Program-made: the position numbers and the translations under genes | In this document: positions 1 through 11,818 of the stretch, one piece after another | Numbering within the stretch: the first letter of the stretch is position 1 | Layout: every line of letters begins with the position of its first letter | Notes under the pieces: model-generated | The model's input: only the letters and a program-made list of their open reading frames with translations | What the model was told of the DNA's origin: nothing | Database searches by the model: none | Assembly: GCA_002794785.1 (NCBI GenBank) | Contig: NBBA01000003.1 | Coordinates: forward strand, 186,001-250,000 | Reading direction: 5' to 3' | Source: Coniferiporia sulphurascens | Lineage: Eukaryota; Basidiomycota; Agaricomycetes; Hymenochaetales; Hymenochaetaceae | DNA length: 64,000 nt

Positions 1-603
1 TAGGGGTGGTGATAGCTGTGAACTTCCTAGTCCCACCGCGGCGTAAGTAATATCGATCTTCGCGCATAGATGCTAATACCCTTCGAAGACCAGCGAGAGA
101 TATAGGAGGTTATTAATTTGAAGGTAGGTGACACCGTTTCTCAATTGACACGCTTCCACCCCTATTCAGGGACGGAATGTAGTGCGAAGGTGTTTTAGCG
201 TGATGAAATCTTCCGACAAGACGGAAATATTTCAATCTCCAGCATGCAAGACAGCAGACCAAGTACGACCAGTGAGGAGCCTCTCAGCCGTTCAGCGCGA
301 CTCGAACCAAGGAAGACGTCCAATAAAGGCATCCAATATATGGCAAGAGCTCACCGTCTTTGACTTTTACGCGTATTCACGCACCCGTCTGAGTCCGCCC
401 CCTGACCACGATCTCGCCGTGTATTTAAAACATATGATACAATACATTGAACCTGACGACCTTCCCATAGCGTAATAAAAAAATCTCCATACAAACGACT
501 GTCAGTGTACACCCAAAGAGCAAACGGGAAAAAAATGTACGGCCGGCGTCAAGTCAAAGAAGGACGTGTATTAAACCCGGATTGGATCTATCTACCTTTA
601 CGT
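1..603. other. Left edge, no supported gene
   Basis: Only short open frames occur here. The longest, at 182-475 on the plus strand, has no recognisable domain and no convincing splice partners. The stretch is the downstream flank of the Smr-domain gene on the minus strand. Confidence 0.5.
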
Positions 604-3261
604 CTAGGTGGTGCTTTCTATACGAACAAAAACAACACATGCGTCAGCGAATCCATAGTGCACGAACTTGATTTGAGTTATATGCAAACTGCAGACGAAC
701 TTTGTCATCTTGTCCATAATCGCGTTCTTCAGTACTGGAACGCCTCCGACGGAATGCTTGCCGCGACCGACGATAACCTGGAGTTCCTTCCCCCCTCGCT
801 GCTGGAGAGCGTACAAGGCCTTCTCCGTCTGTCGGACAGCCTCTAGTACTTTGAGGTGGTGCACGTCGATCCTCTCTGCACTATGCTCCGTGTTATTCGC
901 TTAATAAGAAAAGAGAAAATATACAAATGAGAAACAGCCTTAAAGCAAGAGAAAACTTTTCTCACCTAGATAGAACCGCCTCTCCGCCTTCCGATGCAAC
1001 TTCTTCGCGCTCTCCTCCATATCCTCAATCTCGAACCCCAGCGCGAATGCCCGCGCGTGGTCCCCCGCCGCCTGCGCCTGCCGCCGCTGCACCCGAAGCG
1101 CGGCACAGCTGGCCTCGACGTCCCGCGCCTCCTGACGCAGCTGCTGTGCGCGCAAGAAGACACTCGCTTTCGGCCCGCCTGAGAGGACGCTCTCCTCTAA
1201 CGTTTGGGAGAAGACGAACGAGGGCTCTGCGGGACGGGTCTGGTCGAGCGGGATGGAGGACGGGCCTTCGTGTCGGTCTTCGACGTCCGCGCGGGCGTGG
1301 CTGCGAGCGTTTGAAGGGGTTCGACGCCGGCTCGGGACGGGGGAGTAGGGCCGTTCTGAGCGTTCGTGTATTTCTTCTACGAACGCTGGGGTGACGACTA
1401 CTTCTTCCTCTTCCTGCACGTCTAGCTCGAGCGTGTTCGTGTCCCTGCGAGAACGCCTTGACTCCCTCGATCGGCCTCTGCTCCGAGTTGGGGAAGGGAT
1501 CGGGGCCGGTATCGGGCTTGGGTGATACGATCGGGGTGTGGTTTGCGATTCAACCGTAACTGATTCGTCGATTAGGACTTTGGCTTCGTCTTCGAACTCG
1601 GCGACTTGGAACTCGGAGGACCTCCTGCGATTGTCGGAGATGAAGATGGACTCTCTATGCTCTGAGGTAGCTCTACGCTCCTCTTCGAAGCCGGTTGAGC
1701 GGGCGAAGTCGCTCCTCCGTTCTCTGTTCTCTCCGGCGGCGGAGGGCTGGCGAGATCGCCTGTAAGCGCTTCGCGAACGAACGCTGTAAACCTCGGGTTC
1801 GTTCATCACGGAGTAATCGTTGAATTCCGAGAGGACGCTGCCCAACCGGGGAGGAATAAACGCAGCGGGATCGCCTTCCGACGTTTCCTCGCTATTAACA
1901 ACACTAGCACCGCGCTGCGGTCCTTCCGAGAGCATCCCGTCCTCCGGGGACTGTTCGCGCTCCTCGTCAATATGGGACGTTATTCGGACAGACATGCCAG
2001 CTTCTGCAGCCGGGGGAATAGTGATCGTCGTCATGTCGTTCGAGTAGTCTATCACGAGTTCCGGCTTGGGAGAAACAGGGCGGGAGGGAGCCCTGGAGGC
2101 CGTCGACTGGTGTACACTCTCCGTAAGCGTATGTCCCAGCGAGTTGTTCATGTTCATGCGGGGCGTCGTGGTGCTCTCGGATTTCTCAGGCGACCGCGGG
2201 ACCTTGACGCTGCCTCCGACCATCCTCATATAGGACTCTGCAAACTGCTCCGTCATACGCGCAGATGCGGCCGAGCGTCCGTTCCCTGGCAGAGGCATCC
2301 CCCGCGAGCGGAACTCGGAAAAGGGGGGCAGGGCGGTGATGGGCGTGATGACCTCCGGGCCAGCGGCGGCGACGGAAGAACCGCGTCTGGTGCTGCGTTC
2401 GGGAGGAGAGACGGACGCAGGTGTGAATGCTGCTCTGGAGGAGTTTGCGCGCGAGCGCAAGTGGCTCTTGGTGCTCTGGGAGACGCGCGAGTGCGAGGTC
2501 TCGACTTCGCGGATGATTTCTTCGGCCTTGATTGTGGGCGAGGACACACGCGAAGAGTTGGAGGGAGGTTGCACATCGATGTTGATTGCTGTGTAGATGG
2601 AGGAAGCGGGAGGTGGGAGCGGGAGCGGTTCGGGCGACTCGGATGGTTCGGGTTGGCGATGGACGCTGGTGCTGACGCTGTCCCTGCGGGACCTCCGTCT
2701 GTCGGTGGTCACAGATATCGATTGACGCTGGGTCTTCGCCTTTTCCCTTTCTCTCTCCTTCTCTTTCTCCTTCTCCTTCTCCTTCTCCTTCTCCCTCTGC
2801 TTGATCCGCTGGGCCGCAATCCACGCCGACGTCGTAGTCGTCCTCGAGTACTCCTCGTATATCACCGTCACATCCTCCGAAAACTCACTCAACACGACCG
2901 ACGAATCGAAATCATCAACGATCTTCATCGAGCGGAGCGTCAAGCCCGCGACGCCAGCGTCCTCCCACAGCGCAGGCAGCGCATCCGCGAGGAGGATGCC
3001 CAGGACGGCGCCAAGTGCAAGAGAGAACGCGCGGAGTGCGCTTCCCCGGAAGAAGATGTCGAAACACACGCAGAGGGCGAGCTCGAGGAGTGTCGCTGGT
3101 TCGAGGAGTCGGTCGGAGCGCCATGCGCGGTGCACGACGATACCGTCCCAGATACCGAGGAGCGCGCCGGCGGTTTTGTCGTTTTGCGGCCCGCAGTAGG
3201 TGTTGATGAAGGCTCGGAAGGCGGCATCGATCCCGAGGGAGATTGCCGTGTCTAGCGACAT
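604..3261 (-). CDS. Smr-domain protein with long disordered region
   Basis: Exons 3261-966 and 899-604, intron 900-965 (GTGAGA..AAG), 863 residues. The C-terminus has the DUF1771 helical segment (about residues 715-775, rich in Arg, Ala and Glu). It runs across the splice site into an Smr domain, seen as IDVHHL followed by VGRGKHSVGG. Smr domains bind or cut nucleic acid in many families; what this protein does is not known. The first 110 residues contain hydrophobic stretches that could be membrane segments. The middle, about 500 residues, is Ser/Arg/Pro/Glu-rich and looks disordered, including a KE-repeat near residues 155-175 that suggests a charged coiled coil. I chose the ATG at 3261; the frame is open 13 codons further upstream but without an ATG. 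Smr and DUF1771 are certain by motif, the N-terminus less so. Confidence 0.82.
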
Positions 3262-4020
3262 CGAAGAGCTGAGGATGTCTGCGCTGGTAGTGCCCAGCAC
3301 CGATGCCGGTGAAGCAGAGAATGCCCTGCGGAGTGCGGACAGCAGCGTCTGCGGTATCTGGACTCGGCGGCCTCAAGGAGGCATCACATTCCCGCCGGAG
3401 TTCTGATGGCCCTCGTGAGGCGTACACGTTTTCTCAGAGCGTACTAGGTCCGAAGCATCATTATTCGCGTTGGAAATGAAGCAGCGAATTTCAGTGAGAA
3501 TGTACGATACAAGCAGTAGCTATCTGGACTGAAGTGAATGTCAAACCGTGTATGGTCCTTGCCGAAAGTGAGAGGATAAGCGAGGAGTTGTTGACGTTAT
3601 AGATCTTGCCTGTGTAGTGAATCTCGGAGTTTTTCCCGGTTAACTCAGACGTGATTTATTTCACCGAAGGCAACTAAAGTCCATAGCTAGCGAACAGTAT
3701 CATGTGGAGGGCTATCTGTGCACATCAGACACGCATAGTCGGTGAGCCAGAGAGCAATGGTATCTCCACCGTCGGATAGCACCTTTGCAATGGAAGGGAC
3801 GCATTAACTACTCCCGGAGACGTCCGGCTAGTCAGCAAACGTGAGAACAACATACCATTCCGGGGAAATATACGTCAGAGTCAAACCGCGGCTAATACAC
3901 GCCGATTCCACGAGGCGAGCAGCAGCGCGTCACAGTCGCGCCCTCGACGGAACCTCTCTCGCAGGTACGTGTCGTGTGCCTCGTACAGTATAAACAGGCC
4001 GCTAACAATTCAGATAGATA
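3262..4020. promoter_or_regulatory. Divergent intergenic region
   Basis: This segment of about 760 bp separates two divergently transcribed genes and must hold both promoters. I see no clear TATA box at a fixed distance from either start and no conserved domain in the short frames present. Confidence 0.35.
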
Positions 4021-4338
4021 ATGTCTTCTAAGACCGGTGAAGCAAAGCCGCTCCCGCTCGGCGATACCCTCCACGACCTCGCCGTACTTCGCGCGTCGGA
4101 TATCGACTTATCCGCGTGTCTGACCCCTGAACCAGCAGATTCAAGCCCATCCACAAACCAGCAGGACGAGCAGAGTCGACTGGTGCAGCGCTCGTTCGAC
4201 TACGTGCGCGACGCGAGAGCGGCGATGGCAATTCTGCACCGAGGACAAGTGGACGCCCAGGGTGCGAGGGTAGACCAAGTGCGAGGCGGATTGGAAGACA
4301 TCTTAAGCGGAATAGACCCTGGTCCAGATATGGCGTAA
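4021..4338 (+). CDS. Small hypothetical protein (105 aa)
   Basis: A single-exon ORF with the ATG in a good context (GATAATG). The first half is polar and probably disordered. The second half (about residues 50-100) reads as an amphipathic helical segment with regularly spaced Val, Arg, Ala, Leu and Gln, as in small coiled-coil subunits of larger complexes. I do not recognise the family. It lies head-to-head with the Smr gene and about 300 bp upstream of the ABC transporter on the same strand. Codon use is GC-ending like its neighbours, which supports a real gene. Confidence 0.6.
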   Translation: MSSKTGEAKPLPLGDTLHDLAVLRASDIDLSACLTPEPADSSPSTNQQDEQSRLVQRSFDYVRDARAAMAILHRGQVDAQGARVDQVRGGLEDILSGIDPGPDMA

Positions 4339-4646
4339 TGCCCAGCCACTCGTCTACTTTTTTGTTGCTCGTGTGCCTTTAAATTTTGCTATTCGATTTA
4401 ATTTTCCATCCGCCGAGGCGATCCAGTATCGTGCCGACGTGTAAATACAGTTTAGCGAAAAAGATAGAAAGTGAAGAAGAGCACCGGTAGAATGTGACGA
4501 ACAACGAGGCGTCAGTGCTGCCTACAAAAGCGTGTCACACACGGCACGTTGTTTATTCACGACCACGACCTTCACGACCCTCCCCCCGACGATTAGATTC
4601 CTCCCGCGACGCCCGTCGTCCTCGAGTCTCGTTCATCACCGTGCCC

Positions 4647-7600
4647 ATGTCGACAACGGCAATGCTGGCACAGGACGAGCCCCTCGTGGCCCTTTTTGCC
4701 GTAAGACTCGCGTTTCCTGTGGCCCTGCTCGCCACCTCCCTTTCCCTTCTTGCCGTCAAGCCCGTGCATAATCCTGCGTCACCTTCGCCTATCACCTCTG
4801 TTGTAGTTGCTGTAACAACTCCCCGCAGGTCCTTGATTCTTTCCATTTTATCCTTAGTGGCGTTGGCCTATTTCCTCGACGGATTTGCGCTTGTCCTACA
4901 TTCTGTCTTGACTAAAACCTGGCAAGGAACGCCTCCTCACAATTGGTGGCAATCTCAATGGAGCGGTTTGGAAATTGAAGCGGTCGGCGGGCTTCTCGCC
5001 GCGGGTTTGCTTGCTATTGTCGGCGTTTGGAAGGAGTCGCAGGGTGTAGCAGTGTGGACTATGAAGCGTCCGAGGTTCTGGGCGGCTTTGGCAGTTGTCG
5101 GTACAATCGTCGAAGTGGCTCTTATTGCCTCTTCGGTGGACTTCTACAGCAAGCGTACGTCTTGATTAAGCACTATATCTCGAGCATATTAACAGCATCT
5201 TATCTTTCATTAATTCTATCTAGCGTCGCCGGGTATTCCTGAACTGCCTCGATCTATAAACTTCGTGATCCTTCTCCACTCGCTCTTCCCTCTTTTGCGT
5301 CTATTGGTTCTCATTCCTCTGTACCCTGCGCTTGCCTTCCCGCGCGTAAATTACGTCCCTGTCTCGGAGGTTCGTCAGGCCGATGGCAACATGAACGGTA
5401 TCGCAGCTGTGGAAAGTACGAGTTTGTTGGCTCCTCCGGAAGATGGTCCTTTGGCCAGTCAAGGTTCGAATGTGGAGGCTGTCAATGGTCAATCAGCCTA
5501 CGGGACCTTCAGGCCTTCTCGGTCGCTTGCACCAACTACCGGCACGACTACTAGGTCGCATACTCCTGCACCCAGCGAGGCCCAGGACGTCCTCACTGTG
5601 GGTTATCCCATGCCTCCTGGTTTATCAATTGGCTAACTGAATTGGTTTTGCGATTCAGTCCCTGAAGGCGTCATCTTCTGCAAAAAAAGTTCAAGCTGAG
5701 GCAGTGAAGATCGAGAGCGCGACCTGGGGAGACTTGTACCGCCGTATCAAGAGACTCGCCCCGTACCTTTGGCCTAAAGGCAGTGTCTGGCTGCAATTCC
5801 TCGCGGTATGTTGGAGTCCAGTTTTGTAGAAGCTATGCGATTGACCGCTTCGTTCGTCAGCTGCTTTGTGTGCTTGTGCTTCTGGTGGGACGGGTTGTTA
5901 ACGTCGCGGTCCCCTTGGTATTCGGTGCTATTGTGGACATCTTTGAGAAGCAGTTTGGATCCGGTGCTCCTGCTCCGCAGACACAGTCATTCTGGCCCTT
6001 CCTTCTGGCCTACGTTGGTCTTCGCTTCTTGCAGGGAAGCGGCGGACTGGGCGCCTTACGCGATGTGAGTTTTATCCAGTAGGTAACATCTGTGTTCGAA
6101 TGTACTAAACGACATGATCTAGACCTTATGGGCTCCCGTCATGCAATATTCCGACAGGGGTATGTTCGGTGTATGCGTATGTTCGTTAAAATTTAAGTGC
6201 TAATCGTGCGCGCAGAAATGTCCCAAATGACCTTCAACCACCTTCTTTCGCTTTCGCTTTCATTCCATATGCGCCGGAAGACCGGCGAGATTCTGAGAAT
6301 CCTTGACCGCGGTGCTGCCATTAACCGCATTATCGAGCTTCTGTTATTTAACATTTGTCCCACTTTCATCGATATATTCGTGGCATTGGGTGTTTTCGTG
6401 TGGAAATTTGACTGGGAGCTCGCCGTTCTTGTTGCATTTGTGATGTTTGGATATGGTGAGTCGCGATCCGTCTGTACAGCTCGGGGATCTATCTGACACG
6501 AATTATAGTTGCCGCAAGTGTTAGTATCGAAGGATACGTCTGGTATTTTCAATCGGCTCATGCTTGTTTGTAGATTTCTTTGACCTCATGGCGTACGCGC
6601 ATTAGGAGACAGATGAACGACAAAGATATCGTACGTCGTTTGCTTACCAGTTATTTACTATAGTGCTGATGCAGGCGCAGATTACCCGTGGCATTCACAC
6701 TGATTGCCTGCTTAACTACGAGACTGTTAAATACTTTGGTGGGGAAGCATTCGAAGGTGAACGTTATGCCAATGCGATCAGAGACTACCAGTCGCTGGAG
6801 TATCGCGTGATAGGTATGTCTTAAAGCAGATCTAGTGGCTTCACCGCTAAATCGGCTCCATCGTCCGGTTTAGTATCCCTCAATCTCCTCAACCTAGTCC
6901 AGAACTTAATGATGGTGCGTTGAGAGGTTCTATTCTCTCGCGGTTGTACTGATATTCCCGTTATCGCAGGCAATCGGCTTCCTTGTTGGTGGTATTATTG
7001 TAGCGCTTCGCGTTACTAGTAAGTTGTCAAGTCCGAGCGAATTTGTTATCTTCATAATATACTTGGGACAGGTAAGAGAACAAGTTTATTTCGCCATGCT
7101 TTCGGGATAAGTTAAAACTCTGTTTTTAGTTGTATGGACCCCTCAACCAGCTCGGCTATGTGTACAGGTCGATCAACACAAGCCTGGTTGATACCGAGCG
7201 CCTTATGAAACTATTGGAAGAGCCAACAGAGGTAAACGATAAGCCGGGCGCTCCCGACTTAATTGTTGATGATGGAGAGATTGAGTTTGGTAAGCTTAAT
7301 GATTAAAGCCAATATTAGAGCCTCACTGACTCATCTATTGAATGCAGATAATGTGTCCTTCTCATACGATGACCGAACAACCGCTCTCAATGGCGTCTCA
7401 TTCAAGGTTCCGAAGGGCTCTTCGGTTGCGCTGGTAGGCGAGTCCGGTTCTGGAAAATCAACCATTCTTCGTCTCTTGTACCGCTTCTACGACTTGAAAG
7501 AGGGAGAGGGCAGGATCCTCATTGACGGGCAGGATGTCCGCGATATCACCCAGCTTTCCCTGCGCAAGTCCATTGGTGTCGTCCCGCAAGATTCTGTCTT

Positions 7601-9149
7601 GTTCAATGCAAGCATCTCGTACAACATAGGGTCAGTAAATACTTTCTGATCAGAAGCCAGCTGTACTGAGGCTTCCATTACAGTTATGGCAAATTTGGAG
7701 CTTCCCACGAGGAAATCGAGGCTGCCGCAAAAGCAGCGCAGATGCACGATAGGATCATGTCCTTCCCTGACGGATACGATACTAAGGTCGGCGAGCGCGG
7801 AGTACGCTTGAGCGGCGGCGAGAAGCAACGTGTGGCTATCGCCCGAACTCTCCTTAAGAATCCTCCAATTCTATTACTTGATGAGGCAACTAGGCAAGTT
7901 TGAGTTCCGTGCTGAGGTTTCTGGAACTGAACGTGTTGATCACAATTTCCTTTTCCATAACCGCGGAATCTAGTGCGTTGGACACGTCGACTGAAAAGGA
8001 CATTCAAAAGGCTCTGCAAAACCTTGTACAGGGCCGCTCGTCATTGTCAATCGCTCACCGCTTATCCGTAAGTGAAAAGGCTTTCGTACATTCCGGCAGA
8101 GGCTTATCGCGCGATTGTTTCTCAGACTATTGCTTCGGCGGATGTGTACGTAACGTTTCTATATTTCAATTCAACTAGTTCCTTGGCAAGAAACTGAGTC
8201 TTGTATTTTTGTTCTTTCTAGAATATTGGTACTCAAGGATGGCCAGATCGTAGAACAGGGCAATCACCGCGAGCTTTTGGAAAAAGATGGCGTCTTTGCG
8301 TCCATGTGGGCGGACCAAATCCGAGCGGAGGAGCCGCAGTTTGCGCCGTTCAGTGGCAAGCAAGAGGTATCTGGGTATGCTGTGGAGTCCGCTAAAGCCG
8401 CCGACACTGAGGAGCCAACCACTGGTTCTACCGAATCCGGGCCTGAACCCGTACCTGAGCCTTTGGCCAAAGAAGAGGATGCTACAGCCCAGACTGCTCC
8501 GGACTCTGAGGAACGGATAGCTGCTGTTTCCGCCGAGATGGAATCGAAGGACGGCACGACGGATACGTCGTATGCCGCTGTCGCCGCCACGGAACCTACC
8601 GCAGATGCGTCTGTTATTGACTACGCGCCGGTTTCCGCTGTTGCATCCGAAGCTCCTGTGGCCTTCCCATCCTCTGAACCTGTTGCCTTCCCCAGCGAGC
8701 CTATATCATTCCCTTCGTACGACGAATCACCTGAGCCCGAGCGTGAGTCAGAATCCGCGGCCCAGCCTGTGGCAGCGGCGGCGGCGACAGGAGTTACATT
8801 CGACGACAGCGTGCAGTTCCCAAGCTCGCGGAGTGGAACACCTGACCCATCGGGGGACACGAAGCGGAAGCGAACTGCGTCGCAGAACTTCCAGCGTTTC
8901 GCTCGAAGGGTGTCGCTCGTGGGACGCCGGCAGGGATCGTTCCCGTCTGCTGCGAGCCCGCCGATGAAAGCGGATGAATTGAAGGGAAGGGTAGCCAGGG
9001 ACGGCTCGGGCAACGACGACGGGAGTGTGCGGGGCGAGGGGAGTGCGCGGGGCGAGGGTGAGAGTCCTGCCGGGAGCATCAACGAGGGAAAGAAGGTGCC
9101 GAAGGACAAGCGAGAGAAGCTGAAGAAACGATTCTCGATTGGCAAGTGA
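4647..9149 (+). CDS. HMT1-like half ABC transporter (ABCB family)
   Basis: Predicted 1182 aa. Exons: 4647-5154, 5224-5597, 5659-5805, 5861-6064, 6123-6159, 6216-6455, 6509-6519, 6574-6630, 6681-6813, 6874-6914, 6970-7071, 7130-7289, 7348-7630, 7684-7893, 7974-8067, 8126-8145, 8222-9149. All phases agree. The order is an extra N-terminal membrane region of several helices, then one transmembrane domain, then one nucleotide-binding domain: Walker [10 protein letters not shown] near 702, signature LSGGEKQR near 808, Walker B ILLLDEAT near 828, H-loop His near 864. This layout matches the fission yeast Hmt1 / ABCB6 group, which pumps thiol-peptide or metal conjugates across vacuolar or mitochondrial-type membranes; the substrate here is not shown. 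A Ser/Pro/Glu-rich tail of about 275 residues, ending in a basic patch, is unusual. One intron uses GC..AG (7894-7973). Confidence 0.93.
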
Positions 9150-9520
9150 GGGAGAGGATAGCCATTCATTCCTGATTTGTGTTTACGACCGTGACGACCA
9201 ATTCCTGTTATTTTTCCCCCTTGTGTTTCTTTTCCCTCTCTTGCCCGCATGCATGCATTTGTCGCTTCTATTTTTCTTTCGCACAAGCCTCGGATAGTCA
9301 GTAGCAGAGTTTTAGTGTAAGTAGTTGGATGATTGGAAGAATAATAGAGAATGGAGAGAATATGAATAGATGGGGGGCAATGAGTACATTTGAGGCGAGT
9401 GCCGTTATACCCTCGTTCTGAAATATGCCGTGGAGCGTTCTGGGCGGCGATGATCAAAAGGGTCCCGTGCACCCCTACTACGGTTCTCGGCTCGTCCCGC
9501 AGCGCCCCCCTGGCTCCCCC
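9150..9520. other. 3' flank of ABC transporter gene
   Basis: Pyrimidine-rich DNA downstream of the stop codon, then the upstream region of the first RRM gene. No coding signal seen. Confidence 0.4.
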
Positions 9521-9525
9521 GGCCC

Positions 9526-9531
9526 TATAAA
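9526..9531 (+). promoter_or_regulatory. TATA box of RRM gene copy 1
   Basis: TATAAA lies about 140 bp upstream of the ATG, inside the string GGCCCTATAAAGCCC. The same place in copy 2 (16051-16063) reads GGCCCTAAAGCCC, so two bases are missing and the TATA element is broken. Confidence 0.6.
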
Positions 9532-9664
9532 GCCCTCTCCGCGTCCCCTCCTTCAGCCCCAACTCCCTCCCCACCAACCACCACTACCACCACTCCCGAG
9601 ACGCTCTCGCAAAGCGTCCCTTTCTCGCGTTCGTCTCCCGTCCCCAAGCGTAGCATAGCTAGCC

Positions 9665-10756
9665 ATGGCCGCAAAAGTTTACGTCGGGTCGGTGCTCCTC
9701 TCCTCCCCATAGGGGCTGCCCTCTTTGGGGTCCCTCGACTCGGACTGATGCGTCTCGCATGTGTAGCAATTTGTCGTGGAATACAACCGATGATTCCCTC
9801 CGTAAAGTCAGTCTGCTGTGCCCGTTCTCGTTTCCGTGAATCCGTTGTGGACCGTGATATATTTTTTGCTTTGCTTTTTTTGCTGTGCCCGTTGCTCTGC
9901 GAATGCGTCTTCCTCGTATGCGCTCGCCTGCTCTCGCACTTCTAGGCTTTCGGCGACTTCGGCCAGGTCCTTGACGTGCGCGCTTCTCTGTTCCTTCGTA
10001 CCCGTCCTGCGTGTCTCACTGAGATTATCAACTGCATTTGGTTTGTGTTGGACCTGAAAATTTTCTGTTTGGGTTTTTCCCTCCGTATTTTTTCATCAAC
10101 CGTCCCCTCGATGGCGCATTTGCCCCACTTATGCACTGCCACTCGGTATGATGCGCACGTGCTTAGTCTATCGTCATGCGCGACCGTGAGACTGGTCGCT
10201 CCCGTGGCTTCGGCTTCGTGACCTTCAGCAGCGACGCTGAGGCGACGGCCGCCATCAGCTCACTCAACGAGCAAGAATTCGAGGGCAGACGCATCAAGGT
10301 TAACTTCGCCAACGCCCGTCCCTCAGGTGGTTCAGGTGGTGGTAGGCGTTCTTCACGTTCTTCTTTAAACAGCGCTTAAATGCTATCTATTCTCTCAGGA
10401 GGTGGATACTCTGGTGGAGGAGGAGGCCAGGGTGGTTACGGCGGTATGTGCCCAATGTCCTTCGATCGTTTCTTTACTGACAGGTCATTCCTCTCAGCAG
10501 GTGGTGGATACTCTGGCGGCGGTGGAGGCTACGGTTGGTATTTTGCTCGTGTTCGAGAGATTTGTTGCTCACCATAATTTCTTACAGGCGGCGGAGGCTA
10601 CCAGAGTGGTGTGTGATGGGCGTTGATGCATGTGAGTTCGTGCTGAGATCAACCCGTTCTTCAGGTGGAGGCTTCGGCGGTTATAGCGGCGGTGGAGGAT
10701 ATCCTCAGCAGGGTCAGGGCTACAGCCAAGGTTACCAGGGCGGCAGCGGCTACTAA
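9665..10756 (+). CDS. Glycine-rich RNA-binding protein (RRM), copy 1
   Basis: Predicted 152 aa in eight exons: 9665-9687, 9767-9806, 9946-9975, 10167-10341, 10399-10443, 10501-10533, 10588-10608, 10665-10756. One RRM fills residues 1-80, with RNP2 (VYVGNL) split by intron 1 and RNP1 (RGFGFVTF) in exon 4. A Gly/Tyr/Gln-rich tail follows, built of [12 protein letters not shown] units, most on their own mini-exon. This is the class of cold-inducible and plant glycine-rich RNA-binding proteins, which bind RNA and act in mRNA processing or stress responses; the Gly tail is low-complexity. Splice sites were fixed by comparison with the paralogue at 16198. The five introns flanking the Gly-rich exons all interrupt a Gly codon after its first base. 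Confidence 0.9.
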
Positions 10757-11339
10757 GTCTGCTTCCTAGGTCGGTACTCCTCTGCGTCATCTGAGAGCAT
10801 GGCCTACTAACGCCTTGTCCATAGTGCTTGTCTTGTCCACGGCTCCGACTCCATATTTCTTATTGCTCTACTTCGCTTCCAACTTCCGGTGTCCGTCTAG
10901 TCCAGTCCAGCTCCATGTTTTATTACGTCTCTTTTTAAATTCACCGATCGTATATAAGCCATCGAAGGCCGTTTCCTTCCCCCTTTGTTTTTTCCTTCGT
11001 TACGGGCGCTCATTCACGCATACTGCCAGTGGTCCGTCCATGTCTTGTTCTCGTCTCATCTCGCCTGCGCCCCGAAATCCAAAATGTAACTGTAACCATA
11101 CGATGTCTCGTTTACGTCCTGTCCTCGACTCGTTTTCGTTCTTCGTTCTCCGTCACTGTTACGACTCATAACCTCATGTACTTACATAGCGCGCGCAGGT
11201 TCCGAATGACTTTCTTGCTTCAGTTTTTTGCTTGATTCGCCCAAGGTCTTTTAGGGGGGAGGATTTTAATGGGGTTATTCCCGACGCAAGACTAATAGCA
11301 TTTTTTAATTGAGTTTTAGTGTGGTGCCCCCGACCACCT

Positions 11340-11430
11340 CGTGTATTCCCATATACGATAAAGCACAAATGCGGCGATCTTTGCAGAATTTGTCTGGCCT
11401 TTGTCTCATTTTGTCGGATTTGCATTAGCC
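11340..11430 (+). pseudogene. Relic of the 5' end of the MBIP1-like gene
   Basis: The sequence around 11365-11400 (GCGGCGATCTTTGCAGAATTTGT) resembles the start of the gene at 17689 (GCCGATCTTCGCTGAATTTGTT), and the preceding 3' flank also aligns. No intact start codon or frame remains. It marks how far the tandem duplication reached. Confidence 0.5.
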
Positions 11431-11818
11431 ATGCTAGCTTACGTACGATTAAGTAAGATATTTCTTTATTCGGACGGGGCATATAGTCCGATGAAATTTT
11501 CATTTGCACCTCAGCCCCATTTTCAGGACTGAGGTAACTAATCTAGACATCCTGTATACTTTTGTATCTGATGGGTATCTAGCACATCCCTTCTTGTTCT
11601 CTTACCACCACCATCTCCTTCACTTAGGAGGGGTGCTGGGGGGGGTTTGTAGTTCGTCCCTTGCTATCTGGCCTGTCTGAGGGTTGGCTCTGGTGGGGAG
11701 GGGGGCTCTCTGTCTGTGTGTGAGTTCTCGGCTCTAGCATGCCAGTGGGTTAGCCAATGGCATGAGAGAGGTGCACTAGCCTGCCCATCAGTGAGGACAC
11801 AACATTAATGTCCTCAGG

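Larger units (their letters stand above)
9521..11510. repeat. Tandem duplication unit, copy 1
   Basis: Copy 1 of a segment repeated at about 16051-17740 in the same orientation. It includes the promoter, the whole glycine-rich RRM gene and its 3' flank. Resemblance fades near 11420, where copy 1 still matches the first codons of the MBIP1-like gene that follows copy 2. Introns, UTR and exon borders all align by eye. The two copies are now separated by the transposon nest. Confidence 0.8.

Noticed and set aside
182..475. 97-codon frame at the left edge
   Set aside because: No domain, and codon use unlike the neighbouring genes.
1972..3255. 427-codon frame on the plus strand
   Set aside because: It lies opposite the Smr gene, has Arg/Gly-rich composition typical of the antisense of GC-rich coding DNA, and shows no domain.
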